Below, in pieces: positions 7,838-16,847 of a stretch of 64,000 nucleotides of DNA. The translations under genes were made by a program, and so were the position numbers. The notes beneath the pieces were generated by a model. The model ran no database searches. It was not told the DNA's origin and saw only the letters and a list, made by a program, of their open reading frames with translations. The stretch lies in contig NZ_CP092831.1 of NCBI RefSeq assembly GCF_022531965.1, forward strand, positions 4,597,001 to 4,661,000, written 5' to 3'. Every line of letters starts with the position of its first letter. The first letter of the stretch is position 1. The stretch is from Paenibacillus peoriae. Its GTDB lineage: Bacteria; Bacillota; Bacilli; Paenibacillales; Paenibacillaceae.

Positions 7838-9058
7838 TCAACGTACTTGATTCAGCGCTTGCCCATAAATATTCACGAGTCGTTCAATCATAACATCCAG
7901 AGACCAATGCGCGATCCCCCATGCTTTGGCACGATTTCCCATGACTATCCGCACTTCATCCTGTGCCAGCAAATGCTGCAAATGAGCTGCCAGTGCCTCC
8001 ACATCGCCAACCGGGGAGACTAGTCCGGTGTGTTCATGCTTCACCATTTCCGGCAGTCCGCCTGCATCCGATACCACTGCCGGAAGCCCCATAATCTGCG
8101 CCTCCATGACCGAAAACGGCTGATTGTCCTGTATGCTTGGATGAACAAAAAGGTCCGCCAGTTGTAAAAGAGCAGGTACATCTTCACGATGCCCCAGAAA
8201 AACCACGTCTTCTTCCAGCCCTAGCTCCTTCGCCTGTGTTTGAAGCTCTTCCCTTTTATCTCCCTCCCCGACAATCCAGCAAACCCAATCCGTACGACTT
8301 GCTTTCAGCAAGCCAAGAGCGCTCATTAAATAATGCAGCCCTTTGATATAGACCAGCCGTGAAGGACAAATGATAACTTTTTTCCCCTCAGGTCGTATCA
8401 TGTCTGTTCCCCGGGCGTGGACTTCCCAGAAGTACTCGGTATCCAATCCGTATTGGAAAGTAGCAATCTGCTGCTCAGGCACTTCGAACTCACGCACAAG
8501 CGTCTGTTTCATCCATTCTGTAGACGTAATGGTAATATCCGCGGATAGAGCGCCATAGTGCTCTAGCGCCCAATAATACTTCCACATCAGCGTCTCACGG
8601 TAACCCTCCTCATGATCCCGCTCCAAAGCCATCATAACTTCACGAGCCAGCGAGCCATGAATATTCGCTACCAACGCGCTATCTTTGCGTTTGACCCGAC
8701 TTAGCGCACGCGTCGCAATGACATCTTGCGTGTGAATCACATCATACTGCTCGACCCCGAAATACGCCGCTGCCAGCTCCATACAGTATCGATCCTTTTC
8801 CACCGTCTGCACCCATGAATCCAAATGTAATACAGGGACAGCCGATTCATTCAGCTTCGTATCCAGCAGGGGCAGCAGTTGATCCTTCAGTAGCTCCCTA
8901 TCTTCAAAAACAATATGGTATTTAGGTGTATCCGGTCCGTTCCCCATCAAGTCTACCGTGTGGCCCAGTAGCTCCAGTCTCCGTTTAATTTGCATCATAA
9001 AGGGCCATACGCCACCCAAATGAGGAATCGGCCAGTACGTAGCCAACAAAATTTTCAA
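7838..9058 (-). CDS. Glycosyltransferase family 4 (GT-B fold)
   Basis: This 406-residue cytoplasmic glycosyltransferase has an N-terminal acceptor domain (MKILLATYWPIPHLGGV) and a C-terminal nucleotide-sugar domain. The C-terminal domain contains PSRLVYIKGLHYL, VGEGDKREEL, FLGHREDVPALL and the family's acidic donor-site region (SVMEAQIMGLPAVVSDAGGLPE). The start is TTG 9058, placed behind GAGGAGGTGAGG. Downstream lies the 57-aa gene; upstream, 33 bases away, is a BNR-propeller gene. It probably adds a sugar to a surface glycan or glycoprotein; donor and acceptor are unknown. Confidence 0.88.
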   Translation of the reverse strand: MKILLATYWPIPHLGGVWPFMMQIKRRLELLGHTVDLMGNGPDTPKYHIVFEDRELLKDQLLPLLDTKLNESAVPVLHLDSWVQTVEKDRYCMELAAAYFGVEQYDVIHTQDVIATRALSRVKRKDSALVANIHGSLAREVMMALERDHEEGYRETLMWKYYWALEHYGALSADITITSTEWMKQTLVREFEVPEQQIATFQYGLDTEYFWEVHARGTDMIRPEGKKVIICPSRLVYIKGLHYLMSALGLLKASRTDWVCWIVGEGDKREELQTQAKELGLEEDVVFLGHREDVPALLQLADLFVHPSIQDNQPFSVMEAQIMGLPAVVSDAGGLPEMVKHEHTGLVSPVGDVEALAAHLQHLLAQDEVRIVMGNRAKAWGIAHWSLDVMIERLVNIYGQALNQVR

Positions 9059-9091
9059 AACAGCCTCACCTCCTCTGTCTCGTACGCTGAG

Positions 9092-10318
9092 CTACATTCC
9101 GTTGCTTCCGTAAATTTGCTGGAAACCCGATAACGCATCTGTCCAGACCGCAAAAAACCCATTATTCGGCACGATCGTTACATCAATAAAATTACCGATT
9201 GTAACGACTGGAACCGGACTAATCCCGTTAGGATTAAAGGAGCTGTCTGTTATTCTGAGGTTCGTAAATGTATTCCCTCCGTCTGTTGATTCGGCCACAA
9301 ATACGTCTAATAAAGAGGTCGTTATTTGATTGGTATAATATACGATCTTAATCACGCCGGTCACAGGCGAAACATCAATGGCCGGAAAAAAATGCTGTGC
9401 TCCTGCACTGGTCCCTGTCACCGATTGCGGCGCAGTCCAGCTTAATCCACCATCCACCGACCGGGCGAGCAGTACATCAGCATACCCTGCCCGATTATCC
9501 TGCCAGACCGCATAAAGTGTTCCCTGATTCGGGCTCGTAGAGCGATCCACGGCAATGTTAGCTGCCGGCAGCACATTGAAACCAAAGCCGGCCACGGGCA
9601 ACGGACTCGGAACCGGGACCACAGAAGATACAGGTAGCGAGGAACTAAATGCTGTCCCTCCATTGAAGGACACAATGACCTGATATTGGTTAACCGGATT
9701 CGTGACAATGTACCCGACATAAATCACCCCTGTAATGCTCACAGTGATTTCCCCCCGCGTAATCTGATTGGAGCCAGCGGTGAGCACCACGGGTGTCCCC
9801 CATGTGATCCCTCCATCCTGCGAACGTTGGAAGAACATGACTGATCCGCCGAAAAAGTCAGGATTGTACTGATGCGTATAACATAAATAGATATTTCCGG
9901 TATAGGAGCTGACCTGAGAAGTATCGAATTTCACGCTGACCTCAACATTATTGACAAATGTCCCATACCCTCGCTGGGCAATCACAGGCGGATCAAATGT
10001 ATTACCGTTGTCTCTCGACACATAAGTGGCGATGGTACCGCTCAAACCGTCTGCGGTAAATACGTGACAGGCTATGACAAACAAGTTGGGAAAACCGTAG
10101 CTGACGCTATGGGATTCCGCCCCTACATAGCCGGCTGGTAGCGGTAAAATCTGCTGTGTGAAAGAGGCACCGCCGTTACCTGAACGGTATACCGCCGTCA
10201 ACGGCGGCCCTGTCGTAAAATCGATAGCCGCAGACACAATGGTACCGTCGAGCAGGTTGAAAGCTACACTCGGCTCCTGGGCCAGCCTTCCGTTAGGCGT
10301 AAGCTGTACGTTCGGCAT
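9092..10318 (-). CDS. BNR/Asp-box repeat beta-propeller protein (copy 1)
   Basis: This 408-residue protein has about six Asp-box-like motifs of the S-x-D-x-G-x-T-[WF] type (for example SRDNGNTF, SQDGGITW, SVDGGLSW, STDGGNTF), the signature of sialidase-like six-bladed propellers. There is no signal peptide (MPNVQLTPNGR) and I see no complete sialidase active-site set, so catalysis is not implied. ATG 10318 overlaps the stop of the upstream paralog as TGATG, so translation is coupled. A structural or glycan-binding role on a cell or spore surface is plausible. Confidence 0.85.
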   Translation of the reverse strand: MPNVQLTPNGRLAQEPSVAFNLLDGTIVSAAIDFTTGPPLTAVYRSGNGGASFTQQILPLPAGYVGAESHSVSYGFPNLFVIACHVFTADGLSGTIATYVSRDNGNTFDPPVIAQRGYGTFVNNVEVSVKFDTSQVSSYTGNIYLCYTHQYNPDFFGGSVMFFQRSQDGGITWGTPVVLTAGSNQITRGEITVSITGVIYVGYIVTNPVNQYQVIVSFNGGTAFSSSLPVSSVVPVPSPLPVAGFGFNVLPAANIAVDRSTSPNQGTLYAVWQDNRAGYADVLLARSVDGGLSWTAPQSVTGTSAGAQHFFPAIDVSPVTGVIKIVYYTNQITTSLLDVFVAESTDGGNTFTNLRITDSSFNPNGISPVPVVTIGNFIDVTIVPNNGFFAVWTDALSGFQQIYGSNGM

Positions 10319-11559
10319 CAGGCTCCACCCCCCGGTACACCCGCAAATATCGTCAAACTGCCTGTGCGCGTATCTGTCCAGACGGAAATATAGCTGTTCG
10401 GCGGTACAATGGCGACATCAATATAATCACCGATCAGCTCTGATTCGCCTCCACCGACATTCGGGTTAAAGGAGGTCGTCGTGAGACGACTGTTCGTAAA
10501 GGTGTTACCTCCATCGGACGACTCTGCGGCGAACACATCCAGATTAAAGCCGTCCACGCGATTGGTATAGTACACGACAACGACCAGTCCCGTCTTGGGC
10601 GACACTGAAATTGCAGGGAAAAAATTTTGCGAGCCGGGCGGGCTGTCTGTCACAATGACCGGAGCACTCCAGGTACCGCCAAAATCGCTTGATTTGGACA
10701 ACAAAATATTGCTGTATCCCTGACCAAAGTCCTGCCACACGGCATATAGCGTATTTGTTGTGGAAGGCACACCCGAGCAGTCCGCGGCCAAGCTGGGGAA
10801 ATTCAATATCCGAAAGTCATAACCAGGAACGGGCAAAGGATTGGGCACAAGCGTTATATTGGATACGAGAATATCCCCGCTGAAGGTTGCCCCTCCATCA
10901 AAGGAGCGTCGGATAAAAAAAGCTGGTGTTTGCGGTCCCGTACGAATCCAACTGACATATACGCTTCCATATTTGTCGACCGCAGGCTCAGGCCGCTCCG
11001 TGGAGGATTGGATATTGGAGAGCATTAACGGTCGGTCCCAAGTTAGTCCTCCATCGGTGGAACGCTGGTAAAAGGCCGCAGATTGAGCATTAAAATCCAC
11101 ATTATATTGGCGGTTATACGTGACATAGACGTGCCCGAGATAGGGACTTGCCCCCGCATTATCCGTCGTAATATTAGTCCAGTCATTATTAATGTAATCT
11201 CCATAGCCCGGGTTAATGACCACGGGAGGAGCAAAAGAGGCTCCATCGTCCGTAGAGCGATAGATCACGATAGCCCCGTTTTCATTGCCCGGAAATACAT
11301 GCGCGGATACGATAAAAATATTGGGGAACAGATAGGCTACCATTCCTGCCTCGGCTCCTGTATATCCCGGTGGAATTGGCAGTAAAGTATCCGTCCAGTT
11401 CGCTCCGGCATCCAATGAGCGATACAGTCCAATCAAGGGAGGCCCACTGCTAAAATCAACAGCTACAGCTATAACAATATTCGGATTCAGTAAATTAACA
11501 GCAACACTAGGCTCAAATTTGGGCAGGCCGCTGGGTGTCACCTGAAAATTCAAAGGCAT
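10318..11559 (-). CDS. BNR/Asp-box repeat beta-propeller protein (copy 2)
   Basis: This 413-residue protein is a full-length paralog of the 9092 gene: MPLNFQVTPSGLPKFEPSVAVNLL aligns with the start of its neighbour once the shared order of motifs is followed, and Asp boxes such as STDGGLTW and SSDGGNTF recur. The frame opens at 11631, but ATG 11559 has an AAGGG site ten bases upstream and gives a start matching the paralog. No signal peptide is visible. It is the first gene of the run 11559 to 7633 and is divergent from the small gene at 11736. Confidence 0.85.
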   Translation of the reverse strand: MPLNFQVTPSGLPKFEPSVAVNLLNPNIVIAVAVDFSSGPPLIGLYRSLDAGANWTDTLLPIPPGYTGAEAGMVAYLFPNIFIVSAHVFPGNENGAIVIYRSTDDGASFAPPVVINPGYGDYINNDWTNITTDNAGASPYLGHVYVTYNRQYNVDFNAQSAAFYQRSTDGGLTWDRPLMLSNIQSSTERPEPAVDKYGSVYVSWIRTGPQTPAFFIRRSFDGGATFSGDILVSNITLVPNPLPVPGYDFRILNFPSLAADCSGVPSTTNTLYAVWQDFGQGYSNILLSKSSDFGGTWSAPVIVTDSPPGSQNFFPAISVSPKTGLVVVVYYTNRVDGFNLDVFAAESSDGGNTFTNSRLTTTSFNPNVGGGESELIGDYIDVAIVPPNSYISVWTDTRTGSLTIFAGVPGGGA

Positions 11560-11735
11560 CGCGAGCATTCCCTTCATTATATAAATAGATATGCCTGAAG
11601 TATTTCTATCAAAATGTACTTTTTTCAGCACAGCCTAGAGACAACCATACAAGCTTTCTTTTCAATAGATTCATAGTATAAAAGCATCCCTTCAAGGGTT
11701 TTCCAATATTCTGTTTTTTTGAGAGGATGATTCGA

Positions 11736-12113
11736 TTGGCTTTTACAACCGGTTATATGACGAACACTAGAGATTTTGGTACTGCCTGCTCCAATGTTGT
11801 TGTGAACTTGGTCAATGAGGACACAGTAAATGCGGCAACCGTGACCATCCAAATTTTTTTCTCGCTGGTACCGGATACCAAGACACCACTGTATGTGACA
11901 TCGGTTAACTTGCCTGCAAACTCCATTGCCCGCCGTACCTTCTTTATACAAGGGGTTCTTGCCTATGAGGTACAATACAACGTGGCCTCCGCTGCTCCAG
12001 CGAATGTCGTGCTCTCCAACTTTGGACTGGATCAGTTTGGTAATGTTGTACAGGAGCACCGTGTTCTCCAGTCCGAGCTGACCACAATCCCTGCACTGTC
12101 CCCTGTTATTTAA
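11736..12113 (+). CDS. Hypothetical small beta-rich protein
   Basis: This 125-residue protein has no recognised family. A GAGAGG at 11721-11726 touches ATG 11727, leaving no spacing, so the in-frame TTG at 11736 (nine bases away, protein beginning with AFTTGYMTN) is the better start. The sequence is rich in Val, Asn and Thr with alternating beta-strand patterns and no signal peptide. A CATAGTATA at 11672-11680 matches the sigma-K -10 pattern without a correctly spaced AC. It ends four bases into the convergent GT2 gene. It may be a small surface or spore structural protein, but this is only inferred from context. Confidence 0.7.
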   Translation: MAFTTGYMTNTRDFGTACSNVVVNLVNEDTVNAATVTIQIFFSLVPDTKTPLYVTSVNLPANSIARRTFFIQGVLAYEVQYNVASAAPANVVLSNFGLDQFGNVVQEHRVLQSELTTIPALSPVI

Positions 12114-13309
12114 AAGCCACCCTGTTCCAGTGCCTGATGCAATCTGTGGGTGTAATACACGTAATTCCATTCTGGCGGTACGGACTGAACCCCTCGTCCG
12201 CTGCCGATGGTGGAATGGTCATCTGTATAGTAGGAAAAGGCATGTGTATCCTGTAATGGGCGCAACAAATCCGTGAGATACAGTAGATCCGTCACGGCAA
12301 TATAAGGTTTGACACCGAAGCATACAACAAAGCGAGTCGTGGTCTCACCAATAGCCTGAACCAGTGCTTCCTGGATCGAATAATGCTGCCGTGATGTTAC
12401 GATTAACCGAGGGTCGAGCATCATCGACAGGAAAGCGCTAGCTTCCTGTTCTGGCGTTAAATCCAGCAGCCGTACCACGCAATTGCTGTACTGCTGCTCC
12501 AGCAGATTATCCAGCAATGATTCAGCTTGAGCCATATCCGTGACAGGCATTAAAATCGTCATTTCAAGTGGGATGCCCCGGCGTGCTCTCGCCTCATACT
12601 TGGCGATTTGGAATGCGCGCCGCCAGCGTCGGTGCTCCTTTTGGCTGTGTAGGCCGGCCGATACACTAAATGTGGAATTCACCCGGTAATCCATCAGGAT
12701 CTCCGGGATGAATTTCATATTGCACGTCTCGGTCAGCCGCAGCCAGTAATCATAATCCTCAACGGGTTGCAGCCGATAGCCGCCAATCTGGAGGGCATAT
12801 TTGCTTTTGTACATAAATGAAACCCCAACAATGCTGGCGTTCAGCAATTCGTGATGTGGCTGACTTTGGTACCGGATCAACGCCTGTTGATGCTGCTCGT
12901 CATACAACGGGTTCCCATATGCGTCAACCTGGCGGAAGGTAGAGAACACAAGGCCGAGTGAGTCTGGCCCCTGCTCCAGCTCTTGCCGCAATCGTTCAAT
13001 AAAGGAAGCATTATAAACATTGTCGCTGGAGACCCAGGTCACATACTTGATCCCAGGATCTTTAAACAACTCATCGAATCCCCGGTTTAGGGCGTGGGAT
13101 ACTCCTTGGTTCTGAGGGAGTGTAACCAACTGAACGCGCGGGTCTCCCATTGCTGCGTGGAGCGCTGGTCCCACCATTTCCGGCGCTCCGTCAATAACAA
13201 TGATGAAGCGAAATCCCCTGTAGCTCTGGGCTAGTACGGATGAGATTGCAGCTTGCAGATAGCCGATATCCTGTTTGTACAGTGGCATAACAATCCCCGT
13301 ATCTACCAT
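12110..13309 (-). CDS. Glycosyltransferase family 2, GT-A fold
   Basis: This is a ~399-residue enzyme whose first ~220 residues form a GT2 domain: GIVMPLYKQD, the nucleotide-binding IIVIDGAPE, and an acidic SSDN motif. The C-terminal half starts a second, degenerate GT-A-like unit (MTILMPVTD, VVRLLDL). The frame opens at GTG 13354, but ATG 13309 has GGGGGG upstream and matches the family's start. It follows another GT2 gene with a 28-base gap in the operon 17931-to-12110. The sugar transferred is unknown. Confidence 0.85.
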   Translation of the reverse strand: MVDTGIVMPLYKQDIGYLQAAISSVLAQSYRGFRFIIVIDGAPEMVGPALHAAMGDPRVQLVTLPQNQGVSHALNRGFDELFKDPGIKYVTWVSSDNVYNASFIERLRQELEQGPDSLGLVFSTFRQVDAYGNPLYDEQHQQALIRYQSQPHHELLNASIVGVSFMYKSKYALQIGGYRLQPVEDYDYWLRLTETCNMKFIPEILMDYRVNSTFSVSAGLHSQKEHRRWRRAFQIAKYEARARRGIPLEMTILMPVTDMAQAESLLDNLLEQQYSNCVVRLLDLTPEQEASAFLSMMLDPRLIVTSRQHYSIQEALVQAIGETTTRFVVCFGVKPYIAVTDLLYLTDLLRPLQDTHAFSYYTDDHSTIGSGRGVQSVPPEWNYVYYTHRLHQALEQGGF

Positions 13310-13337
13310 ATCAATCCCCCCTGACAGACTTTCGGCT

Positions 13338-14054
13338 TCATGAGGATAAACCACTCAATACCTGACTGAAGCGATCTCGATAACGTGCTTGGGTGATGTT
13401 GTACTCCCGCTCCACAGCGGGCCAATATTTTTTGGTTCCCATTTCATCATGCCAACGGTAGTTAACCAAGGACTCGTTCAGAAAAGGAAATGGATATCCC
13501 GCCAGCATCACGCGGTACCACATATCCAGATCATGTGTGTACGGCAGCAATTCATCAAACAAACCGATATGTGCAAACAGCTCCTTTTTAAACATAACCG
13601 TGCATCCATTGACCGGATTTCCTTGTTGAAAAAAACGGTAAAACTCCGTCATAGACGGAAACACGGCGGCTGCCTGGTAGCTTGTGACTTGGCTGTATTG
13701 ATTGATGAAATTGAAGTTGGTATGGGAGATGTACGCACCGTTTTCCACCATAAAAGAAACCTGATTGTTAATTTTATCCCTATGATAGGTATCGTCGGAA
13801 CTGAGCCACGCAATATAATCGCCACTGGCATGTCGGATACCATGATTCAGAGCGCTGGCTGTTCCACCATTGGATTTACCTAAATAATGTATATAAGGAA
13901 GATAGGCCTGAAGCATATCAACATGTTCCGTGGAGCCGTCATCGACGACAATAATCTCGAGTGGGCCATAAGTTTGCTCTAGTGCACTTTGCAAAGCCTG
14001 ATCCACATATGCACAGTTATAAAAGGGAATGACGATCGTTACTTTCGGTCTCAT
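13338..14054 (-). CDS. Glycosyltransferase family 2, GT-A fold
   Basis: This 238-residue GT2 begins MRPKVTIVIPFYNC and contains VVDDGSTEH (nucleotide binding), SNGGTASALNHG and SSDDTYH (metal-binding acidic motif), with a later DLDMWYR segment typical of the catalytic base region. I take ATG 14054, which follows AAGGAAGGAACG and overlaps the upstream stop as ATGA; the longer frame to 14198 runs inside the neighbouring gene. The 4-base overlap shows translational coupling to the dehydratase-like gene. Confidence 0.88.
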   Translation of the reverse strand: MRPKVTIVIPFYNCAYVDQALQSALEQTYGPLEIIVVDDGSTEHVDMLQAYLPYIHYLGKSNGGTASALNHGIRHASGDYIAWLSSDDTYHRDKINNQVSFMVENGAYISHTNFNFINQYSQVTSYQAAAVFPSMTEFYRFFQQGNPVNGCTVMFKKELFAHIGLFDELLPYTHDLDMWYRVMLAGYPFPFLNESLVNYRWHDEMGTKKYWPAVEREYNITQARYRDRFSQVLSGLSS

Positions 14055-15049
14055 ATCGTTCCTTCCTTTCCAGCTCGGCGGTATTGAATCATATCCTCCA
14101 GAGATTGCCTCAGCTGTATGGTCGGCTTCCAGCCCATGTCCTCCAGCTCTTTCGCACGGTATGCCTCGGTAGATGCTGACTCTGCCACATCCCCCCATTG
14201 TATGGGAATAGATGTTTTGGCCAGCGCAACCATACGTTCCACGATATTGCCCAGTTCCACAATGCGGCCTGTGCAGACCGAGTACACTCGGCCTGGCACA
14301 CCCTGTTCCAATAGCACACCGTATGCGCGAACGGCATCACGAACGTCGAGAAAATCACGTTGCGCATGTCGGGAAGATACCCGGAACGGGACAGTTTCAG
14401 TTGCGGACTGCCCCTCCCTACGTTCCGTCTGAACGATATACCCCGCGAGTAATGCACAAAATCCGGTAGATGGACCCGGACCGATCAAGTTGCAAGGCTC
14501 TGCCAGCATGACGGATTGTTCGAACAGCGCGCCCCACGAGAGCGCGACTGCCTCTTGAAGGCTTTTGCTAAGGCTGTATGGATGTGTTGGATGATACGGA
14601 GCCTGCAAAGCCGTCTTTAGCCGAGAACCCGCCACGACAATTCTGGCTTTGGGGAAAGGTCGCAGTACATCGAGCAGATACAGGGTGGACAGTACATTGG
14701 ATTCCATGTATAGCAGGGGACTCTCCCAAGATTCAGGGACGGAATTTTTACCACCCAGGTGAAGCACATAATCCGGAGCAATCTGTCTAATTACTTCGCC
14801 CAGACGTTTCTTGTCGAGCAAGTCACACACATAAGGCGTAATACAGTTGCGAGTCTCCGCCTCTGGGCTGTTATTTTCATCATCGCGAGCCAGTAAGATC
14901 AGTTCTGAGACGGAAGCGGCAGTGCGAGTCAGCGCCGCTACCTCCCAGCCGAGCTTTGCAAAATGGCGGCAGGCATGCATCCCGGTATAGCCCGCCGCTC
15001 CGGTAATGACTATGACAGGCCGACGTTGTTCCGCTGTGCTTCCGTCCAT
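14051..15049 (-). CDS. NAD-dependent sugar-nucleotide dehydratase/reductase (extended SDR)
   Basis: This 332-residue extended SDR has a TGAAGYTGM nucleotide-binding motif near residue 16 and a YSLSK catalytic pair near residue 145. HLGGKNSV replaces the usual HLAA region. It resembles GDP-mannose 4,6-dehydratase or 4-reductase (Rmd-type) enzymes, but the substrate is not certain. The start lies inside the end of the upstream RmlD-like gene (40-base overlap), and its end overlaps the GT2 start by four bases, so it is embedded in the operon. Confidence 0.82.
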   Translation of the reverse strand: MDGSTAEQRRPVIVITGAAGYTGMHACRHFAKLGWEVAALTRTAASVSELILLARDDENNSPEAETRNCITPYVCDLLDKKRLGEVIRQIAPDYVLHLGGKNSVPESWESPLLYMESNVLSTLYLLDVLRPFPKARIVVAGSRLKTALQAPYHPTHPYSLSKSLQEAVALSWGALFEQSVMLAEPCNLIGPGPSTGFCALLAGYIVQTERREGQSATETVPFRVSSRHAQRDFLDVRDAVRAYGVLLEQGVPGRVYSVCTGRIVELGNIVERMVALAKTSIPIQWGDVAESASTEAYRAKELEDMGWKPTIQLRQSLEDMIQYRRAGKEGTI

Positions 15050-15864
15050 TCCAGCAGCTCCTTCAGCATGATGCTGTAGTGAGGAACATCGTAGAGCAGA
15101 TCGGCCCGGGTAGAACGAAGCGTCCGGTCCTGCACCGGCTCATCTTTCGGCACGATCCGAATATCCTCCCTATTCCAGATGTCTTTGAACAGCAGCAGCA
15201 AATCGTGCTTGCTGATCGGTTCAGGGTGAACCAGATGAATGAGTCCGTCCAGCGGCTCATTCATCTGCACCTGTATCGCCTTTGCTAATTCCAGCGTCGT
15301 AACCCCGTTCCAAAAGACCCGGCGATACCCGTTAACGTCTCCGTTCTGCTGCAAGAACCAGTGCAGCAGACCAATGCCACTGGGCCGAATTTCCGGCCCG
15401 ATAATGGAGGTACGGATAGTCAGATGCCCTGCGGCCTTTACTTCTCCGAGTATTTTTGTCAAAGCATAGGCACTTGTCCCATCGGGTTGATCCGTCTCCT
15501 TATATAAACCAGGTACCCGATTTCCCTCGAATACGCAATCCGTGCTGATATGAACCAATCGGGCACCGATACTGTCCGCTGTCCGCCGGAGAAGATGTGG
15601 CAGCAACCCATTAATTTGGTATGCTGCAATTTGATCCTCCCCGGCATGCTGATTCAGTACACCTACCGCGTTAATAATAACGTCTGGCCGTACACTCCGT
15701 ACCAGCTGCTCCACCATAAAGCTGTCCTTTACATCCAGCAGCAGACCACCTTTATTTTCGGGATCACGGGTGGTGTAGAACACGTTATACCCGCTCTGGT
15801 TTTGGAAATACTTCACCAGAACATGGCCCGCCATGCCGTTACCACCCAAAATAAGCAGCTTCAT
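15010..15864 (-). CDS. RmlD-like NDP-4-keto-sugar reductase
   Basis: This 284-residue SDR of the RmlD family starts MKLLILGGNGMAGHV and contains HISTDCVFEGN and the catalytic YALTK. The length is that of a plain RmlD-type reductase, with no C-terminal cupin domain as in CapF/FnlB. Its ATG overlaps the stop of the CapE-like dehydratase as ATGA. Placed between that dehydratase and a 2-epimerase, it most likely reduces the 4-keto group of the UDP-2-acetamido-2,6-dideoxy-hexulose (WbvR-like role), rather than making dTDP-rhamnose: I see no RmlB or RmlC here. Confidence 0.82.
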   Translation of the reverse strand: MKLLILGGNGMAGHVLVKYFQNQSGYNVFYTTRDPENKGGLLLDVKDSFMVEQLVRSVRPDVIINAVGVLNQHAGEDQIAAYQINGLLPHLLRRTADSIGARLVHISTDCVFEGNRVPGLYKETDQPDGTSAYALTKILGEVKAAGHLTIRTSIIGPEIRPSGIGLLHWFLQQNGDVNGYRRVFWNGVTTLELAKAIQVQMNEPLDGLIHLVHPEPISKHDLLLLFKDIWNREDIRIVPKDEPVQDRTLRSTRADLLYDVPHYSIMLKELLEWTEAQRNNVGLS

Positions 15865-16847
15865 TTGATGAACCCCCCGCTTTGGAGAATGCTGCGAATC
15901 TCCTCTTTCGACATCAAATTAAACTCCGAACTAAAGCTGCTGAATGACACGGGAGGGCACTGATTATAGCGGTCCTTTAATTGAGGAATATTCAGCGTTG
16001 GGAGAATGACCAAATATTGCTCGTCATAGACTACCGTCGTCAGGCTTTCAAAATCGCTCATCAAAATCTCATGAATTTTCTCACCGGGACGCACACCTTT
16101 TTCTACAATTTCTACGTTTTCCACCCCTGAATCCTCAATGAGCACCTCAGCCAAGTCCAAAATACGGCAGGTTGGCATGGTCATGATAAAAATTTCCCCG
16201 CCAACACTTTCCACCGAGGCTTTGAACAGGAGACTGATCGCATCACGCAAGGTTAGGAAGAAGCGCGTCATGTTCATATCTGTGATCGAAACCTTGCCCT
16301 TTTGGCGAATCTGGCTTTGGAACAGATGCACCACGCTTCCGTTTGTGCCCAAAACATTACCGCCGCGCACCGTCACGAAACGTGTATCGCTATTCAGCAG
16401 ATTGGCGTAAACAATCAGTTTTTCTCCTATTGCCTTCGTCATGCCGTAAAAATTGGACGGATTCGCGGCCTTGTCGGTCGATATATAAATGACTTTCTTG
16501 ACCTGATTAACGACAGCGGCCTCGATTACGTTTTGAGTGCCTACGACATTGGTTTTGAGTGCCTCGTAGGGCTGATCCTCACAGACGGGTACGTGCTTGA
16601 GCGCTGCCAAATGAAATACATAGTCCACTCCTTGACAAGCGGTAGTCAGCGCATCCTTATCCCGAATATCTCCAATACAGAAGCTGAGTCGTTCATCCTC
16701 AAACTGCCTGTTCATGGCAACCTGACTGGATTCTCCGCGTGAAAAGATAATGACCTCTTTGGGGTTACGCGGCAGTAACTGGGCAACCAGCTCATGCCCC
16801 CAGGAGCCGGTACCGCCGGTAACCAAGATACGTTGGTTTTCAAACAT
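15861..16847 (-). CDS. CapE/FnlA-like UDP-GlcNAc 4,6-dehydratase/5-epimerase
   Basis: This 328-residue enzyme of the polysaccharide-biosynthesis (CapD-like) family begins MFENQRILVTGGTGSWG and has HLAALKHVPVCE and YISTDKAANPSNFYGMTK, which contains the catalytic residues. It should convert UDP-GlcNAc into a UDP-2-acetamido-2,6-dideoxy-4-keto-L-hexose. I choose ATG 16847, eight bases after GGAGG; the upstream in-frame start at 16862 overlaps that site. It overlaps the 2-epimerase gene by eight bases and the reductase by four, forming a tight metabolic triad. Confidence 0.87.
   Translation of the reverse strand: MFENQRILVTGGTGSWGHELVAQLLPRNPKEVIIFSRGESSQVAMNRQFEDERLSFCIGDIRDKDALTTACQGVDYVFHLAALKHVPVCEDQPYEALKTNVVGTQNVIEAAVVNQVKKVIYISTDKAANPSNFYGMTKAIGEKLIVYANLLNSDTRFVTVRGGNVLGTNGSVVHLFQSQIRQKGKVSITDMNMTRFFLTLRDAISLLFKASVESVGGEIFIMTMPTCRILDLAEVLIEDSGVENVEIVEKGVRPGEKIHEILMSDFESLTTVVYDEQYLVILPTLNIPQLKDRYNQCPPVSFSSFSSEFNLMSKEEIRSILQSGGFIK

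Noticed and set aside
11625..12170. 181-codon minus-strand frame over the 11736 gene
   Set aside because: Low-quality composition and no ribosome site; the plus-strand gene has one and a protein-like pattern.
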